NCBI RefSeq assembly: GCF_018691265.1 | Contig: NW_024881316.1 | Location: 9,422,819 to 9,486,818, forward strand | Direction: 5' to 3' | Length of the DNA: 64,000 bases | DNA from: Tyto alba | Taxonomy: Eukaryota; Chordata; Aves; Strigiformes; Tytonidae | Translations under genes and position numbers: made by a program | In this document: positions 1 through 15,728 of the stretch, piece by piece | Layout of the letters: every line of letters starts with the position of its first letter | Numbering within the stretch: the stretch's first letter is position 1 | The notes under the pieces: model-generated | The model's input: only the letters and a program-made list of their open reading frames with translations | Told to the model about the DNA's origin: nothing | Database searches by the model: none

Positions 1-3000
1 AACAAACACAATTTTTCACATCCATTTAGCAATCCATTTAAAAAATATTTTTAAAACCTGAACAAGTTCCCTAGCTTTTTTCTTGTAGCAAAAGTTGCTG
101 CTATTTTGCAGTAGCAGTAAAATATCTCCTTTTTTCCACTATTCCATTTATAACTTTCTATCAAATTATTTACAAACTCAAATACTTTAAATCCATGAGT
201 AATCTCTTAAGAGCATCAAAAATCTTGCCTAAACTCATTTTGTTATTACAAAAATGTATGGAGAAATGTGTTCCAATCACAACAAAATAAAGTGAACATT
301 GATTTATCAATAGATGCTTCTTATTTATACATATTATAGCTATTTTTTTACTACGGTTACTACGGTAACATTCCTACGAAGATATTCACAGTGGCCACCT
401 GTACTTCATGTGAAATTCCACAGATTTAATTGGGTTTGTGTGTGCTGAAGAACAGTTATGACTATTTTTATCGATAGTAGAAATAGACTGACTGTGCTTT
501 AGAAAGTACCTTTTTATAGACAAAAAGAACACACACTCCATTTCCATAACTTTTAACGAAAGGAAGAATTAGTCTGGTCATATTCATACCCCTTTTCTTT
601 TCACAACTTAAAATTCTCCACGACAATCAAAGGTTTGCAGGCTTGTTCCCTGCTAGCTGGCTGAATACCAAATTTTTTCCAGTTCTCACTGGACATATCT
701 TCCTTTCCTGAGCCTGGTGATGCCAGGGTACGGAGGAGAGCACACAGCTGGCAAGGAGGCAGAACTCGCCACTCCTGGGGCTTTGCACAGCAGAGTGTGG
801 AGACCTTGTACCTCTTACACTGCCCACAAAAGCTACATTCACTACAGATAAGGAATGCATTGTTTTCACTACTGGACATGCATAAAAGACTGTTTACCTT
901 AAAGCATAAATTTAAAAGAAAAAAGCAAATATACTGTAGATAAGATAGCAAAATACATTCCTAAGCATGTATTTAGCAGTAAGAATATTCTTTACCAGCT
1001 TTAGTATCTTTGTTAGTTTGTAATTCTCTTTTCTTCAGATTAAAAACTTGACTCTCCCCTAATTAAGATGCAGCTTCACTGTGAAAGAGGCCAGCTCCAC
1101 ACCTGACACTGCTACCAACTCTTTCTTGTCTCCAGGCATCACCCTGCTGCTCCATCAGTTTTGCTGGCACAAGCATTTGTACAGCCACACTGTAAACAAG
1201 ACCACAAGTGCTGCCTAGCAGACTTCATTGGCAGTCAAACAAGATATTTTCTGACAGAAATGCAGATCTTGCCTGCTGACATGTAAGGAGAGGGATCTTT
1301 ATATGATATATGATTTTTGAAGCACATTCATTGATTCAAGGAAAACCTTCAGCACAGCCATATGCTTATAAATTTTCACATTCTTAGTAAAAAATTTAAG
1401 CAACAGTTAAGTATTGTCCCATTTATTTCGGCTGACATGACACCTACGCCTGAAATTAGATGAGTGTTGAAGTTCACTTAAATTATGTCTCCTTTTCTGA
1501 AGTTTCTTTATGATGCAACATCAACATGAAATATATATTTTGATTAGAGAATTTAACTGTGACTCTGAGTATTCTACTCTTTGAATGTGATGCAGAATAC
1601 TAAACCACCATTAGCTACAAATCTTTTGAACATTTAGCTGTTCATAAAAGATAGAGGAAAATTATATTGTTATAGCCATTTTAAAAATCATTTTAGCATC
1701 ACAGTATTCTGCATATTCTAATAGTCTAGTTTTTGTGAGCTATATTAGAGTTACAACAGCTCTGGGAGCTTTCTTGATGAATTCTCAATGGTCGGTTCCA
1801 TTAAGCAAAGATTGGTTTGCTTGTCTGGAAATGAACCAACAATGGGTTCAATGTGTTTTATACATATTCTTTGTTGGAAATAAGTTATTATTATAATGTG
1901 TCATTTGTATTTCCACTATTTTGAAAGAGTAGATCAGTTATCTAGTCTACATATTGAATAATTCAAAGAAGTGTTCTCTATTAAATATTTAATCTATTCA
2001 AAATTATACAGTCCCAATATATATCAGTTAAATGCATACATTTATGGAAGCCCACTTTTATTAAGCCAAATTAAATATTGAGTCAAATTTAATAATTAAA
2101 CTAAAGTACTTAGTGGATCAATTTAACACATAACTTCAATTTGTGCCTCCATACTCAAATAACAGAGGAATAAATATTGAATGGGTTAAAAGTAACCACA
2201 TGCATCTGCTGCTAGAAATATCTCTTCTAAATTCAACAATTAAGAGTTGTGTGCATGTGAATATGCACAGACATATACTTCTTTCTTCTGTTAATCTTCT
2301 TAAACTAGAAAAGAGAAAATACCTGCCACTATATAGGCCACTACAGGTGAAAAAACACAGTAAAAAGAAAAAGTATTGCGTATACACCTGGAGTTTAGAA
2401 ACTTATTCATGAATTATCTAAAATTAATTTAGTAACAAAGGACTTCTTAGGACAGTCCGCTTTCAAGCCCCTCTTCCTTTTCTTATTTTCAGCTTGAGCT
2501 AGGTATCATTTTATATAAACCAAAATATTACTGATGATATTAATCTATTATTTCTTTGGATTTAATTAAAGGCACCAGAGAAAATCTTAGGCATTTACTA
2601 GCAAAATGAACACATAAGCTGTGATGTGCTTTAGGCTATTTCAGCTAGACCTAGAAAAAATATTCATTTGAACTGAGCACCCAAAAACCTAGTAGTTTGG
2701 TGTATGTCACTACTTTTGTATAAAACAAACTCTCCGTCTTCTTTATGAAATACCTCTTTCTAGTCCACTTCAAATTGTAGTTCAGCAAGAAATTGACATT
2801 TACCTACAGTTACAATTATATATGTATACCAGTATAGGAATCTAATAGTTTCACTCACTTCACAGATGTACAGGAACAGTCAAATACAGAGGTGGACAGC
2901 CACACAGGATTGATTCAGATCACCGGTACTTGGACTTTGATAGATAAAATGCAACTGGCTTGTTATAAGTTATCATTTAGTCAACTTTGTAAAATACCTT

Positions 3001-3116
3001 ACTCTAACTAAATATATCCTACATAAAAATTACAAGGAATAAACAACATCACAGGGAAAAAAAAGATGGATAAGATTGAGCTAATATTTAACTATGATCT
3101 GAGCAACAGAAGTATT
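1..3116. other. AT-rich noncoding stretch, no gene seen
   Basis: Both strands show frequent stops and no recognisable protein domain, RNA gene or repeat family. The only part with noticeably higher GC is about 700-850. There a minus-strand open frame of 116 codons (601-951) carries many cysteines but no motif I can name. I treat that frame as unproven. Confidence 0.7.
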
Positions 3117-3133
3117 AAAAAAAAAAAAAAAAT
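3117..3133 (+). repeat. Poly(A) run
   Basis: A 17-base uninterrupted A run. No retrotransposon body could be recognised immediately upstream, so I call it a simple repeat and not the tail of an inserted element. Confidence 0.85.
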
Positions 3134-3990
3134 AACATTGGTATCATACCTCTGGAGCAAATAGGTAGGAGAGAACAAGAGAACAGAATGAAGGGAATAG
3201 AAATTTCTTGCTTCAATCAACAACAGCTAAACCAAAATAATACATAGAAATCAATGCAGGAAGAAAAGATTGGGTTTGGCATCACTAAGTTTAATGACCA
3301 AACAGAATAAAATTCTCCCAGGGCAGGAAATTTTTACAAATATTTTCATGATCTAGATTCTTGTGAGATCTATGAATAGGGAAGTTGTATGTGTTCTGTA
3401 TTTCCTGAAGCTGACATCTTGCAGTTTCTTTGCAGCAAGAAAATCAAAGAAAAAAGTGCTTGAGAGAAGACCTCTAGCCTAACAATTGACCATATTTTTT
3501 TAAAATGTGTGGTAATGCCACCTAAACTGTTTGGCCTAGCTTTATAGTGGAAAAGAAAGAGGACAATCAGCATTTTGGAAACTGTGACATTCTCTGGTAC
3601 TTACATTCTGGTTACATTTTTGGAATGCTGAATTATAATTTTATTAATTAGGAGTCCATATTCTCAAAAAAAGTTCCAGAAAACAAAATTGTTTCATTTA
3701 TTAATTATAGTTTATCATAATTTAAGGGCTTTCTTAGTAGTCCTTCTTGTACTTTCTGATCATTTTTGTTTCATTAGACAGACAGATTATAAGTATCTTA
3801 AATTAATTTAAGAAATTTAACTTAAATTAAGAAATGAGGAAATGCTTCCTTAGTCTTCATGCATGCACTACCTGCATTTCAGCTGCATAGTAGGGTGATA
3901 TGAGACCCTTCAACTCAGGGTCCATCAGAAGAAAAGCAGAATGAGCAGCTCACTAGTGACTCCCTCTAACAGATATTTAGTCAGCGGAAG

Positions 3991-4033
3991 ATAAAACAGC
4001 ATACTCTGTCAGGGGATAAAACAGCATATTCTG
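3991..4033. repeat. Short tandem duplication, about 25-bp period
   Basis: The word ATAAAACAGCATACTCTG at 3991 recurs at 4016 with one change (ATATTCTG). This is two copies only, as expected from a small replication slip. No function is suggested. Confidence 0.7.
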
Positions 4034-7000
4034 GGATGGGAAAAAGCAAATGTGCACAGCAACTTTGTATGCAATACAACTTCTTTCAAGTTCATTTTCT
4101 GAATGCAATGTATCAGAAGCACACATCTGCAGGCTTCAGCAAATATTTGCATTTAATATCTGAAGTCCATAAGTGAAACCAAATCAGCAGAATTCAGTGG
4201 TGTGCTACCCTCAGTGCATCTTCATCTCTCCCACCTCTTAAGATGTACAAATGAGGAGGAAGAAACAACCATCATCATTATTTTTTTGCAAATAAAGTTA
4301 CAGTACAGTAATGCCTGTACTGGTATTTCTCACTTTGGATTTTGAAAACAAACCAACTTTCTCTACATATTTTATTAGTGATGCAACAAGACAAGAAACT
4401 CTACCATTTTTTGGACTAGTGTAGTATTTTTTTTCATACTTTCACACATTGACAATATACACAAGTGACTTGTTCACCTAAGTTACAGTCTGGAGAGATT
4501 TTTAACAGTTTTTATATGGTGTGAGTGCCTCCGTGTCACATAACTAAACTCTTGAAGAGTACAAGTTGAGAAAGGACAGGATTGTTTTTCTGTGTGTAAC
4601 TTGCAGATATTCAAATATCTTCACTTTTGCCTTTTTAAATAAGACTTAAAATTAAATAATGTGTAGAAGCAGCAGTATTTTGACAGATTCTTCAGATCTG
4701 AAAATTAGAACAAATCCAAATCTAGGAAGGACCGCAAAGTACAGCAGTAGCCCTTAGAATGCCAGTTCCTCACAATCTTTTTCTTTGCATTCTCCCAGCA
4801 ACACTTTGCTTTCAAACAGTACAAAATTTGTCGTGCTGTTACATCATATCATTCTTGTTCAGAGGTAAGATAACGCTAAGACCTCAACTCCTTTTAATCC
4901 CTTCCTTGCCTTGGGAACCTCTCCTTCTCCTCTGGACTCCAAGATGGCATAAAAAGAATGTTATGGAAGGATTCAGGCATCTCATCTTGCATAGCTTGAT
5001 CTCAGTAGTTTACTCAGGATTGTAAGTAGATTCAGACTCATTTTCTTCCTCCATGTGGGATCATATAGTGTGCATTACAATCAAGTCCCTGTAGAACTGA
5101 AAGAACAGAATGTGCAGCTCAAATCAGAGGAATTAAACTGGGTAAAATACCAGAATCAGAACACAGAATGGCATATTCATATTCTAGGTATATATTTGTT
5201 TAAACTGAGTGAATGTAGATAAATGTGTGCAGTCTTTTAGTGGAATGGATGAAAGAGTGGGAAATGAAAATAATGTAATATGAAATTGTATTTCAACATA
5301 TTATGTTTTCATAGTAATAATAACATAAAAGTGTGGAAATATTAAAACAAACAAAAAACAGTTCCCTTTCCAAATCCCTGAAGTTTCCAGTATTTCCTAA
5401 CTTTAGGAGAATTGTCTAGTCCAGCAAGAAGCTGGTGTGTAAAAATATATGTTAGTGAGGTCCTGCAGACCTGTGCTAGCCACTGAATTCATGGTACAAC
5501 ATCACTGTGAGTTCAGGTGCTAAACTTCATTAGAACAAGTCCTTTTTATTTCCTCTGTGACATTCTCTCCTCTTTCCACTAAAGCCAGCACTTTCTCACT
5601 TCTCCTGTCTAGATGACTGTACAGCTTGGGTGTTCAAGCCAAGCAGGGAATTACAGCATTTAATTTTGAAAAAGCAATTGGGAGGATGATTATCAAAGGT
5701 TATCTGGGAAAGGAAACATTATGAAATAGATTTCTGCCAAATCCTAGGCTTGTTTGCAGGTGCAGAGGGATGTGAATAGCTCCCTCATGCAGACCTCAGT
5801 GCTGTTCTGAGCTGCTGCCAATTCCTTCTGTCTCCAAGAATTCTTGAGCATGTGACACATCTAAGAAGCCTGCTGGAATGAAGGTAACAAGAACAGCTCC
5901 ATCTTTTATCTCTGCATCTGCCACATTGCTGAGGGGAGAAGTATACTCCACTTAGTTGAAAAGAGTTGAGCTATTCTAGCAACATATTCTTTTTATCTTT
6001 TGGACAGTTATGAGTACATGATTCACATTTTACTAATTTAATGCAGACAGCAATTAGATATTGGTGAACTTTACTTGTGCTGGTATTAAATTCTCCACTT
6101 CTCCAGGTTTAAGACAAGTCTAGAAGTCAGATTCAGAGCCTGATTAAGGCACCTACCTACAGATTAATATAACTTAACTAGTACAAAATATCTTCCTCAC
6201 AATATTGTCAGTGGAGATAAAGTCAGTGCAGAAAGTAGAGATGAGAGATTCAGCCCACCCTAAAGTGAAATTAAATATTTCCTTTATGATGGGGCTTAGC
6301 TACTTAAACATAAGTTTCTAGTGTCACTTTAGCTGTCTTGAGTTCCCCCAATCCACACACATACCAGCTTCCAACTGCCTCTTTTTGAGTGTGAGCCCTT
6401 GTGTTACAATGGACATTCATTGGTCCTTGTGTCACATTGACCAGCTTGTGCAGATATACTGTGCAAAATTGTGCAACTGAAATGCTACTAGACATTTGTG
6501 CTTTAGACAGTTCATGTCTGGTCAGCTGAATCACTCCCTAAATTTCATATAAAGTAGGTGTTAACTATCTGTAACTTATAATGGGAATTTTAGAGCCATG
6601 ACGTTATTTTAGCTGGCTACCACAATGGTATTCAGTATTGTTTGAGAAGACTTAAAACATATGCAAAAGTGTGGAGATTTGGCAAAGACCTGTGGAAGAT
6701 TTTCTCTTTTTCAGGCCTAGTAGAAATTCTCAGATGTCTAAATGGGCAGTAGATGCCTATGTGCAGATAAGAAAATCAAGCTCTCACTCACCGGTACACA
6801 TCTGCATACTGATGACTCAGTTTAGATACCTTAGGGTGCAGTCCACTGACTGGTTTCACTGAAAAAAAGCCTTTCAGATTAAAGATCACATTATCTAAAC
6901 TTCAAGGTTTAGTCCATGCCCTATGTCACAGCCTATGTCCTAAAATATACATGAGTTTAAGTGGCATTTTGCCATTTATAACATCCAAATGCCTCCCCAT

Positions 7001-10000
7001 TACAAAGAAATTCTGTTGATGTGACTTCATTACTGTTCATTCTTATTAGACAAAATCAGTTCCTTTGGAAAGATCCCAGAAATCAGCCACTTCTGATTGC
7101 GTTCTTCCTGCCTCAACTAAAGAGTAGTGCTTAGTGGGTTGGTTTCCTTTGCTGTCCTACTGTGAGATCACAATGTAATCTTCAGTAAAGTGAAGAAATA
7201 TGTATTGAAAAATCACCACTGTCCTCATAAACAGCTGCTGATTGTTCATCTTCCTGAAAATGTTACCTCTTTCACAGGCTTACTAGACAAGTCTTCCCTA
7301 AATAACATTGTAAGGTGATCAACTTACTTAAGAAATTGAAACCTATTAAAGTATATCTTTCCTGTAATTATCTTTCTTTTTGTTTTGAGCTTATGATAGC
7401 AAGGAGAAAATGCACCTTTCAAAGTTCAAAATGCAAATTATATTTGTGCCGCTACATACCTAGAGACCGGATGCTTATTGTACTTTATTGTTTCAAAAGT
7501 TTAAAACCTACAGTATTTGAGTTGACAATTTAAATTTGATGTTCCAGCCAAGTGAGAGAAATTTTTGCAGTACTAAAAGCCCACAAACTGGGGTATCATG
7601 CCTGTGACCCACAGAGGCACCATCATCAGATTTGACTTCACTAAACTTTTTTGACAAGTGTGGGAAAACAAATTAAATTATGACATATAATGGATATATT
7701 TGCAACCTGCATGACTTCTATTTCATTAGCAATTGATTTGAAGGGTTATTTCATAACACTAGTCAAATTATGGAGGAGAAAGTAATCCAAGAGTCTCTCA
7801 AAAAGGCTGCTTCTCAGACAAGAAGCAAAGGAAGGTTGTGAAATACATCTAAGGGACAGACATCCCAAGCAGCTCTTGGGAAATATCTCCAAATCTACTC
7901 CCATACTAATGATTTTTATGCAAAAAGCAGCTTTTGAGGAGAGGAGTCTGAAGAAGGGGGTAGATAGGAGTGATGTTTTGGGATGTCTGCGTTTATCTCC
8001 AACCAACACAGGATAAGAAGGTCTTATGTGCAAATTGCATGTGGATTCCTGTCTCCCCGGGAGATGTACTACCATGACTGAAGTTCAGACAGTGCTCATG
8101 CTGCTGTGCCCTCCTTTCAGCAAGGCCAGACATACACTCTGGATCCCCAGGAGCTACTGTGTGACAATGCGACCCACAACGCCTTCCCTTTGAAGCTTTC
8201 TCCAGAATTAAAATGGAGGAGAAAACACTTCAGTCAGTCTGGTCAAACTTAAAGATACTTCCAAGGATCAGACAAGCTTCCAGGTTCTCCTTTTCTCTCC
8301 AGATAATCATTTGTTGTGTTGCCCTGATTTTCATTTTCCTGGTATCTCTATAGAGAAATAATCAGCTACTCTCACTGGAGACAGTTGTTAGCTAACTTCT
8401 GATTTAATTTTCACAAGATTGGTCGCTGTTCTGTCTTCCCTAGCCATGCTGCTGTACATAGAGGAAAGGAAGAAAAGGAGAGTTAATCCTACAGTTCTCA
8501 GCCTGGAGGAGGGGTCCGTAGCATGATGCCATCTCAAGAAAATAGTCTAAGAAGTAATCTGAGAAAATAAAGACATTGTTGTCCAACCTCCAAGAAATTC
8601 ACAGAGATGTCCCCAGGTTGCTACTGAAGTGATAAGGTCAGGTATAAGGGTCAAGCTTAGTCCCACCTTTAAACAAATATACTGATATATCTTAGTCATA
8701 CATTGTCAGATTGGGCCTCTGATAATGCAGGAGTAGCTTTTTTTAATAAAAAAAATTGGAAGGAAACTGAGCTGTCAGTAATTACACTTAAAACAATATT
8801 GAGTACTGTATAATATGTAGTATTTAAAACATTTGTCCAGGGAGATGAAAACATGGATTACATTCCCTCCCCAGCCTCAGAAATTCAGATGCGTAGCTCT
8901 TTGTCATGAAAAACTGAAACGCACTTTACAGATAATGACCTGGAAATTTCTGTTTTAGTTTAGTGTGAAATTCTTAAGTTTCATCATGCAGAATTTAAAG
9001 TACAAAAAGGAATAAAATGGCTCTTGATGTAGAGGATAATGCAGAGACCTTTATGTTCTGTGGGCAACAAAGACTTTCTCATGAACCTCTGTTTGTAAAT
9101 GTTACTTAATTAATACCTTTGTCTCCAAGACAGACTTTCATCTTGTTTAACTTTAGCCTTCTAAAAACTGTCTACTCTGTGTAGTCAATCAGAGGGGCTG
9201 GCATTTCCAAAGAATGATTGATCTGCTTAATGATTCTGTAGGTGCCTATTTTTTCCTTTTGATTACATAGTTCAACACCTTGCTTAGGTTGGTCATGCAA
9301 GGATGGGATCAATGGCTTAACCGAAAGTGTGTAGTGCCACCTGTGACTCCTAAAGTATTGCAGAAATTTGCACACAGCTGAAAGATATTACATAGGATGA
9401 AAAAGAAATTGCAGAGAGAGGGGAGGTCATGTGGGATACTCCACCTGACACTTGATGTCCAGATGGCAATTTAGACCCATTTCTAATTCAGCTAAAGATA
9501 GATGAGTCAAACCATGCTCTAAAGATCTAAATCAGCTTACCAACAATACACCAACAATAAGCTAACTTCATCCAGCTGCAGCAGAATCAAGAATGCAACA
9601 GGTCTAAAGAAAAACTGTGTTGTCTTTCAAGAACAGTGTTTAATGAAGATTTACTTCAAAGACAGAAGTTCAAAGATGTCTTACCATTACAGATTCCCAC
9701 ATTGGTTTTGTAGCCTGTATTGTTCTTCAGTGCTTCCCATTCATGGAGGAAGCAGGCAGGACTGTACTACTAACTTGCCATGCAGTATGTGCTGTCCAAA
9801 TCTGATATTACAAGCACTGCAAACAGCTATGCAGAAATTCAGGTTAGTTAGACACACTGACTTTCTGGTTTTGGCTTACATAATGTTTCCAGATGTCTGC
9901 TTCGTGTGAGGAGTAGTGTTCATTCTGTGGGGACATTGTTTAGTTATCTAAAGTAAAAATCAATTTATTTTATTTTTGAAGAATGACTACTGCACTAGAA

Positions 10001-13000
10001 GAGCTTTTGCTACGTAAGATCTGCTACTGAACCTCAAAGGGGAATTTAGAGATAACTAAAACCAGCCAGAAATAATTCTGCAAGTCTCAAATGTGATACT
10101 GAATATGGAACTGCTTTCCTTCAATGTGATCACTTCAGCCTCTTATCTGTGTTAATATTAATACTCTGACCTTTAGAAATGTGCTTTATTTTTCCTTTTA
10201 ATAGGGAATTGATGAATCCATCTACCTGTTGTTGGATTTGTTGCTCATCAGTTCTGAACAGTAAATTTCATTGCCTACCCACTAAAAATTCAAATAATAA
10301 GCCACATCACATTTTTTTAAAAAACTAAGGCATATTTATTCCAGATATCCTTTAGAAGCCCAATCGATAAAATTGCAGTACATACCATATCTATAGTTTG
10401 CAATGTAGAAGGAAAATAGCCTCCCAAATATATGTCATAGTAAAAAGTACAAAGCAATAAACATATAAAAACTATAAAAAACAATAATGAAATAGTAGTA
10501 TGATGCTAAGTAATAACAAATAGTAAGTAAAATCAAAAATGACCACGATAATAGAAATCATGTTTTTAAATGTCAAAGTTTTCTATTAGATTAATGCATA
10601 GCCATATCCTTCAGTCTTTCCTCATCTAAGGACTCAAGAACTTCAGCTGGGAATACACCTTAATCAAGACTAAACAATACTGCCCTAATATTTGAGAATT
10701 ATCACAGACAAATCCTATAGACATAGTTCATCTTCATAAGACAGGAGGATGGACATTCAAAGGCCTTATCAGAACTGTTTTTCCACAGTTCTCTGAATTC
10801 AGGTATTAAAAAGACCAGGTTTTGCCAATTATCTGGAAATACAGTGATTTCCAATATTCTGATATAAATCTACTGTTAGGCAGCACTTTTTCTAAGGGAG
10901 AGGCAAAAGTCTGCACTCATTCATTTCCCAATAGATAGTAGGTTTGCACAGGAGTTATGATGAGCTGTAACAAAATAAAGATATCTTCAGTCTTATATAA
11001 AACTAGAAACTAAGAGTGCGTCACAGTCTTTCGTCATGTATGCATTTCAGACATCTTAATCACATTTATATGATCTAGAAATGAGATACTAAAGACAAAG
11101 TTTTGTTTAGCTTTTTTTTTTTCTTTTATTCTAAGCTTCTTCAGTTTAAATTGCCTCTTACAGATAGTAAATTTTGAGTATATTTTTAAGAAAAAAGCTA
11201 ACAAAATTTACAATTATATACCCCAATTGACTTGTGATGACAAATTTAAAGAATATGCATCTTCTGGTAATCAGTTTGCTTGAATAATTTACATAGTATT
11301 CCAGTATTCACTTTTAATGGTAGAGATCACCAGTGAGACATTAAAGATTATTATTTGGACTACCTTACCATGAGATGTTCCTGCAATAAAACAAATTTAA
11401 GAGGAATAAGGCTGGTTTAGAATTCAATTGAGACTCTAGAAATGTGTCCTCTGGCAAGCATCATCAGGCCTCAGGTAATGCAGGCCCCCAAATGTATCAA
11501 GATCCCCTTTGCAAACTCATTGTTAGCATGTTCAGCATATTGGTGAAATTACAACCAGTTAAGTCAAGCTGTAGAGCCTGTGCTTGTTTTCATCAGTAGA
11601 CTTAATGATTAAGACAATGGATTAGAAAGGGAAAAGAATAAATCCCTTATTCCTCTGGTTGATGAAGCTGCACCAGGACACTGAGCAGAAGCATGGGCAT
11701 AGATGGAGGATCATAAAGCACAGCCATGCATAGAAACAAATGTTCTGATTTACCAAAATCTTCCCTTCGCCTTGAGTATCAAGTTCAACACCTTTCAGAA
11801 GCAGTGGGAGAGGAATTTAACTGGCCAAGCTTTTAAGCTTGATGAACTTATGGTAGGTGACTAAATTAGTTATCCATAGCTTCAAATCTTTCCCTATACT
11901 TCAGATATTTGAGTCACCTTGGATCTGTCATGTAGATACTTATGGTAACAACTGTAAAATCTCACACAGAAAGAAACAACATCTTTACATTTCCACCCAT
12001 TATTCTTCATTCCCATCTTTCATCCTCAGTCTCTTAGCCTTTAGGATATTACTATCTTTCTCTACACTTCTTAGGACCCATTTTTGGGTAGTGAATTAAG
12101 CTCCCTGACCAGAGGGGCATAGTTTCATGTTGCTGCTTAAAATAAAGATTGTCTTGAGGTGTAGTTTATCTCAGAGACAGAAAGAAACCACAGTTCAATT
12201 TCACGGAGGGGGACCATGACAATGAGAATATCTTTAGGGAAGGTAAAAGTGTGTGGCTTTCAGCTCTTCTAATCCATGTCACTAGTTATTACTGCTGGGT
12301 TGATTAAACAGGTCATAAAACAAAGTGTCCTTGTCTGTGACAGGCAGGCAAGGTAAAAGTCTTACCGGTTCATACACTGACATTTGTTATGAACTTTTGT
12401 TTCTTGATCTTTGACATTTACACAAAGGTTTAGTTGATTAAACAAGAGAAAACTCAGGAAACATCTTCAATTTATTTTTTCTTTAATTGTCTCAAAAATC
12501 CCTATAACAGTTTTAACATTTGATTCAAGTTTCTTAACAGACATATGGTCATAACAGGGAAATCATTCTAGTCAGTAAAGCCCTAAGCTAAGCCCAAAAT
12601 AATTTGATCATTTGTAAATCATTGTCACTTGAATGTTTTCTCAATCTGGTTTAATTATAATTCAACACAATGTTAAGCTTCTGGGAAAAGACCTCCATTA
12701 AAAGGTACTTCCTGGGAAAAGTGGGAAATTGAGAGCTCTCAGCTAGCTTTGCACTTTATTATTCATGTATAATTCTTCTGCACCACTGAACATCTGCTAA
12801 TAAATTTGATTCAAGTTTCCATGTTATCTTTCACTCTCATCATTCAATCTCTGCATGAGCTTCATATCTGATGAGAATTTATGTTATTTTCTTATTTCTG
12901 AGAAATCTTATCCTATTAACAATTTATCCCATAAAGTCATCAGGTAAATTAAAGATGTTTGTTAAGAGCCCCCTTCCCCAATTTAAAAATAAAATAATCA

Positions 13001-15708
13001 TCTTGATTTAGAAGAGATTTTCTGTAGATTCCCTGGAAGCTAACTGACAGATGGTCACCTTGACAGTATGCTGCAGTAGTGCAACCAAATATTTATTAAG
13101 AGTTTCTGATGCAGAAGGTGATCAAGAGCATCAGAAGTTATTACTTCTAACTCTGAGTCTTGTCCGTCTTCTTTTCCTTTGTGCCTCCACATTCATAGAT
13201 GAGCTTAAACCTAGGTCAAATATAAAAGTTCCTTTGAACAACTACGGATCTGTCTTATTGATTTAGTGTATGACTTTGTTCCATGTGATACAGTTATTTT
13301 TCTTGTGGTTAGACCATAGAATTGAAGGTTCAGGTTTCTTAAATCCATTCTGGGATCTCTCACTGAATCACTGTCTGGCCTTTAAGAAGTCACTAAGATC
13401 AAGCTTACCAAGGTTTTTTTTTAAGCCACACATTTATTTGTGCCAAGCTTGAAACACCCATAGTGGGTGACTCTTAATATTCCTAGCTTTAATCTCCATA
13501 TGCATCTCTTCTCCTATCTTTATAAATGTAATAAGGCTATCTTATTTTGTACAGTTACATGACATAACACTTCTGAATCTCTTAGAAAGGCTTAGTAGAA
13601 AATCAATATAAAATCAGACTTCCAGGATTATACACAGTAAGAGAGACTATTACTAAACCAGAAGTAGTGAACTAACAGCAAATGCGAAGTTTGTCCCCAA
13701 ATATTCATGGCACAGAACATCAACATGCATAGGAAAGAGGAGGCAGGGGCAATTTAGTTCTGCTTGCCCAAAAGTGCATCAGAAATGGTTAAACAAGGGT
13801 AGTACGGGGCTAGCTGAAGTGATCATACACCAGGCAGCGACTCTCCCATAAGGGAAATTCCCAGCCAAGAAGAGAGGGGATGTTTTCCTTCCCTTTGCAG
13901 CTTCTCTTCCCTTTCCCAAGGGAAACAAAATCATACAAGAAGGGCAAACAGACCTTTCCTTTCATCCTGATTAATTTATGGATTCTGTAGCTTTCATTGT
14001 AAGATGCCATCTAACAACCTTGAATATGTTACATAAAATAATCATGTAACATTGCTGTAGCTACGGTATTTATTGTGTCATGAAGCAGGAAATGTTAATT
14101 ATTGGTTTGCACCATTGTCACAGTTTTGTTATTTGAAGGACTATTGAAAAGATAATACATGAATTGTAGTATGAGTTAACATATTTCAGGTTTTATTACA
14201 TTTCTCTTTCTATTTTCATTTTCAATTGCTCAGGCTGTCTTTTGCAAACCTCTTTTATTCTCTTTTCAGATTATTTTGCAAAACTGATACTTTTGAAACA
14301 CAAAAGAAAAAAGACAATTGCATTGGTGATGATTCTATCCCCCACTATCCCTGAGGAAGGTCATTTAGCCATCCTGTCCACTATGCATCTCTATATATGC
14401 GATTTTTTTTCTTGGTAGAATGTTTCAATAGTTATATTATATCCTTCCTTGAGATTACATTGCTACAGCAATATTCTTAAATTCATTTGATTGGATGACT
14501 TGACCCTTAAACTGTTCTACTCTTTAAAATTACTACTAGGAGAAAAGTTCTGCAATCATTTGGGATTTTATTCACCGCTGCTGATTTTCCATTAAGTTCT
14601 ATATTTGAGATCAAAACACATTCTACTTATTATTAACTAGACAGACCGAAATTAGAATATCAGAGTCTACTCATTTACTTCTGAATCTATTTGTACCTCA
14701 GTGTCCACAGAAGCCCCACCAATCCTAGAGTCAGATTTTACATATAAATTTTAGGCACCATGTGAGCTTTTGTATAATTTGAGTATTATTGCAGATATAA
14801 CATAAGACTTCTGGATATAGTGTTTTTATGAAATTTCTTCATTTGTAGTTTAAACTATTTAACATTTTGTACCGTACTGTGCCTTTCTGGTGCATCAGTA
14901 CTTCATGTTGCTTTGATAACCTGTAAATCAAGCATTAATTTAATTGACCAGCCCACATCCAATGCTGGCCGTTTTTACAATTAGAAGATGTATACAGAGC
15001 TTACTCATCCAAAAATATTTTTTTCAATATCTGGGGCAATTCACAAGGTTTTATATTTGGACTTCATCAGATTAATCTGCATCTAGAAGAACAGATCTCT
15101 AGTGAGCTTGATTTCCTACTGCCTTACTTCTACAGGCAATTACATTTATGCAAAGCACAAACATTATTAAATCAGAATTATAGCATTCTATACCCAGTTT
15201 GGACTTGGGTCCATTCTTATTTATGTAAAGTAATAAGTATTCAGGTTCTTTCTCCTTTCCTTGCTACAGTTAAAAGAATAAAGTGAGAAGACTGATTTTC
15301 TTAACAGTAGCCTTATAACATCTTCAGACTAAGCAATGTACTTGGTTTATTGCTAAATAAAATTTTGCTGCTGCATGTCAAAACTTCAGAAAAGCTGAAT
15401 GTCTACAAATACTTACACCCATATGAAAGATTTTCACGTATTTACCATCAGAAGGTTTTCCTCCAAGATTTCAATGATGATGTTCACAGCCAGTTTCTGG
15501 ACATTTTGTGCTATTTTAGTGGCACAGGGCACTGAACTGTTGGAAAATGTGATATAAATTGTCCTGGTTAGGGCAAGGAATTAAACATTTTCTAGAATGA
15601 CCCTTTTTTCAAATACAGACAGTCTTTTATTTAAATTTGTCAAAAAGTGTTAATGGAAGATGAAGCAACAGTCCTTTTTATTTACACATCTTGCATTCTA
15701 GAAATTAG

Positions 15709-15728
15709 TTGCTTGTAACTACAAGCAA
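15709..15728. repeat. Small perfect inverted repeat
   Basis: TTGCTTGT at 15709-15716 pairs with ACAAGCAA at 15721-15728 across a 4-base loop (AACT). An 8-bp stem is short and can arise by chance in 64 kb. No T run follows, and there is no gene context. Confidence 0.5.

Noticed and set aside
7746..8075. 109-codon minus-strand frame
   Set aside because: No motif, no splice context and no repeat family recognised. Below the length that would be surprising.
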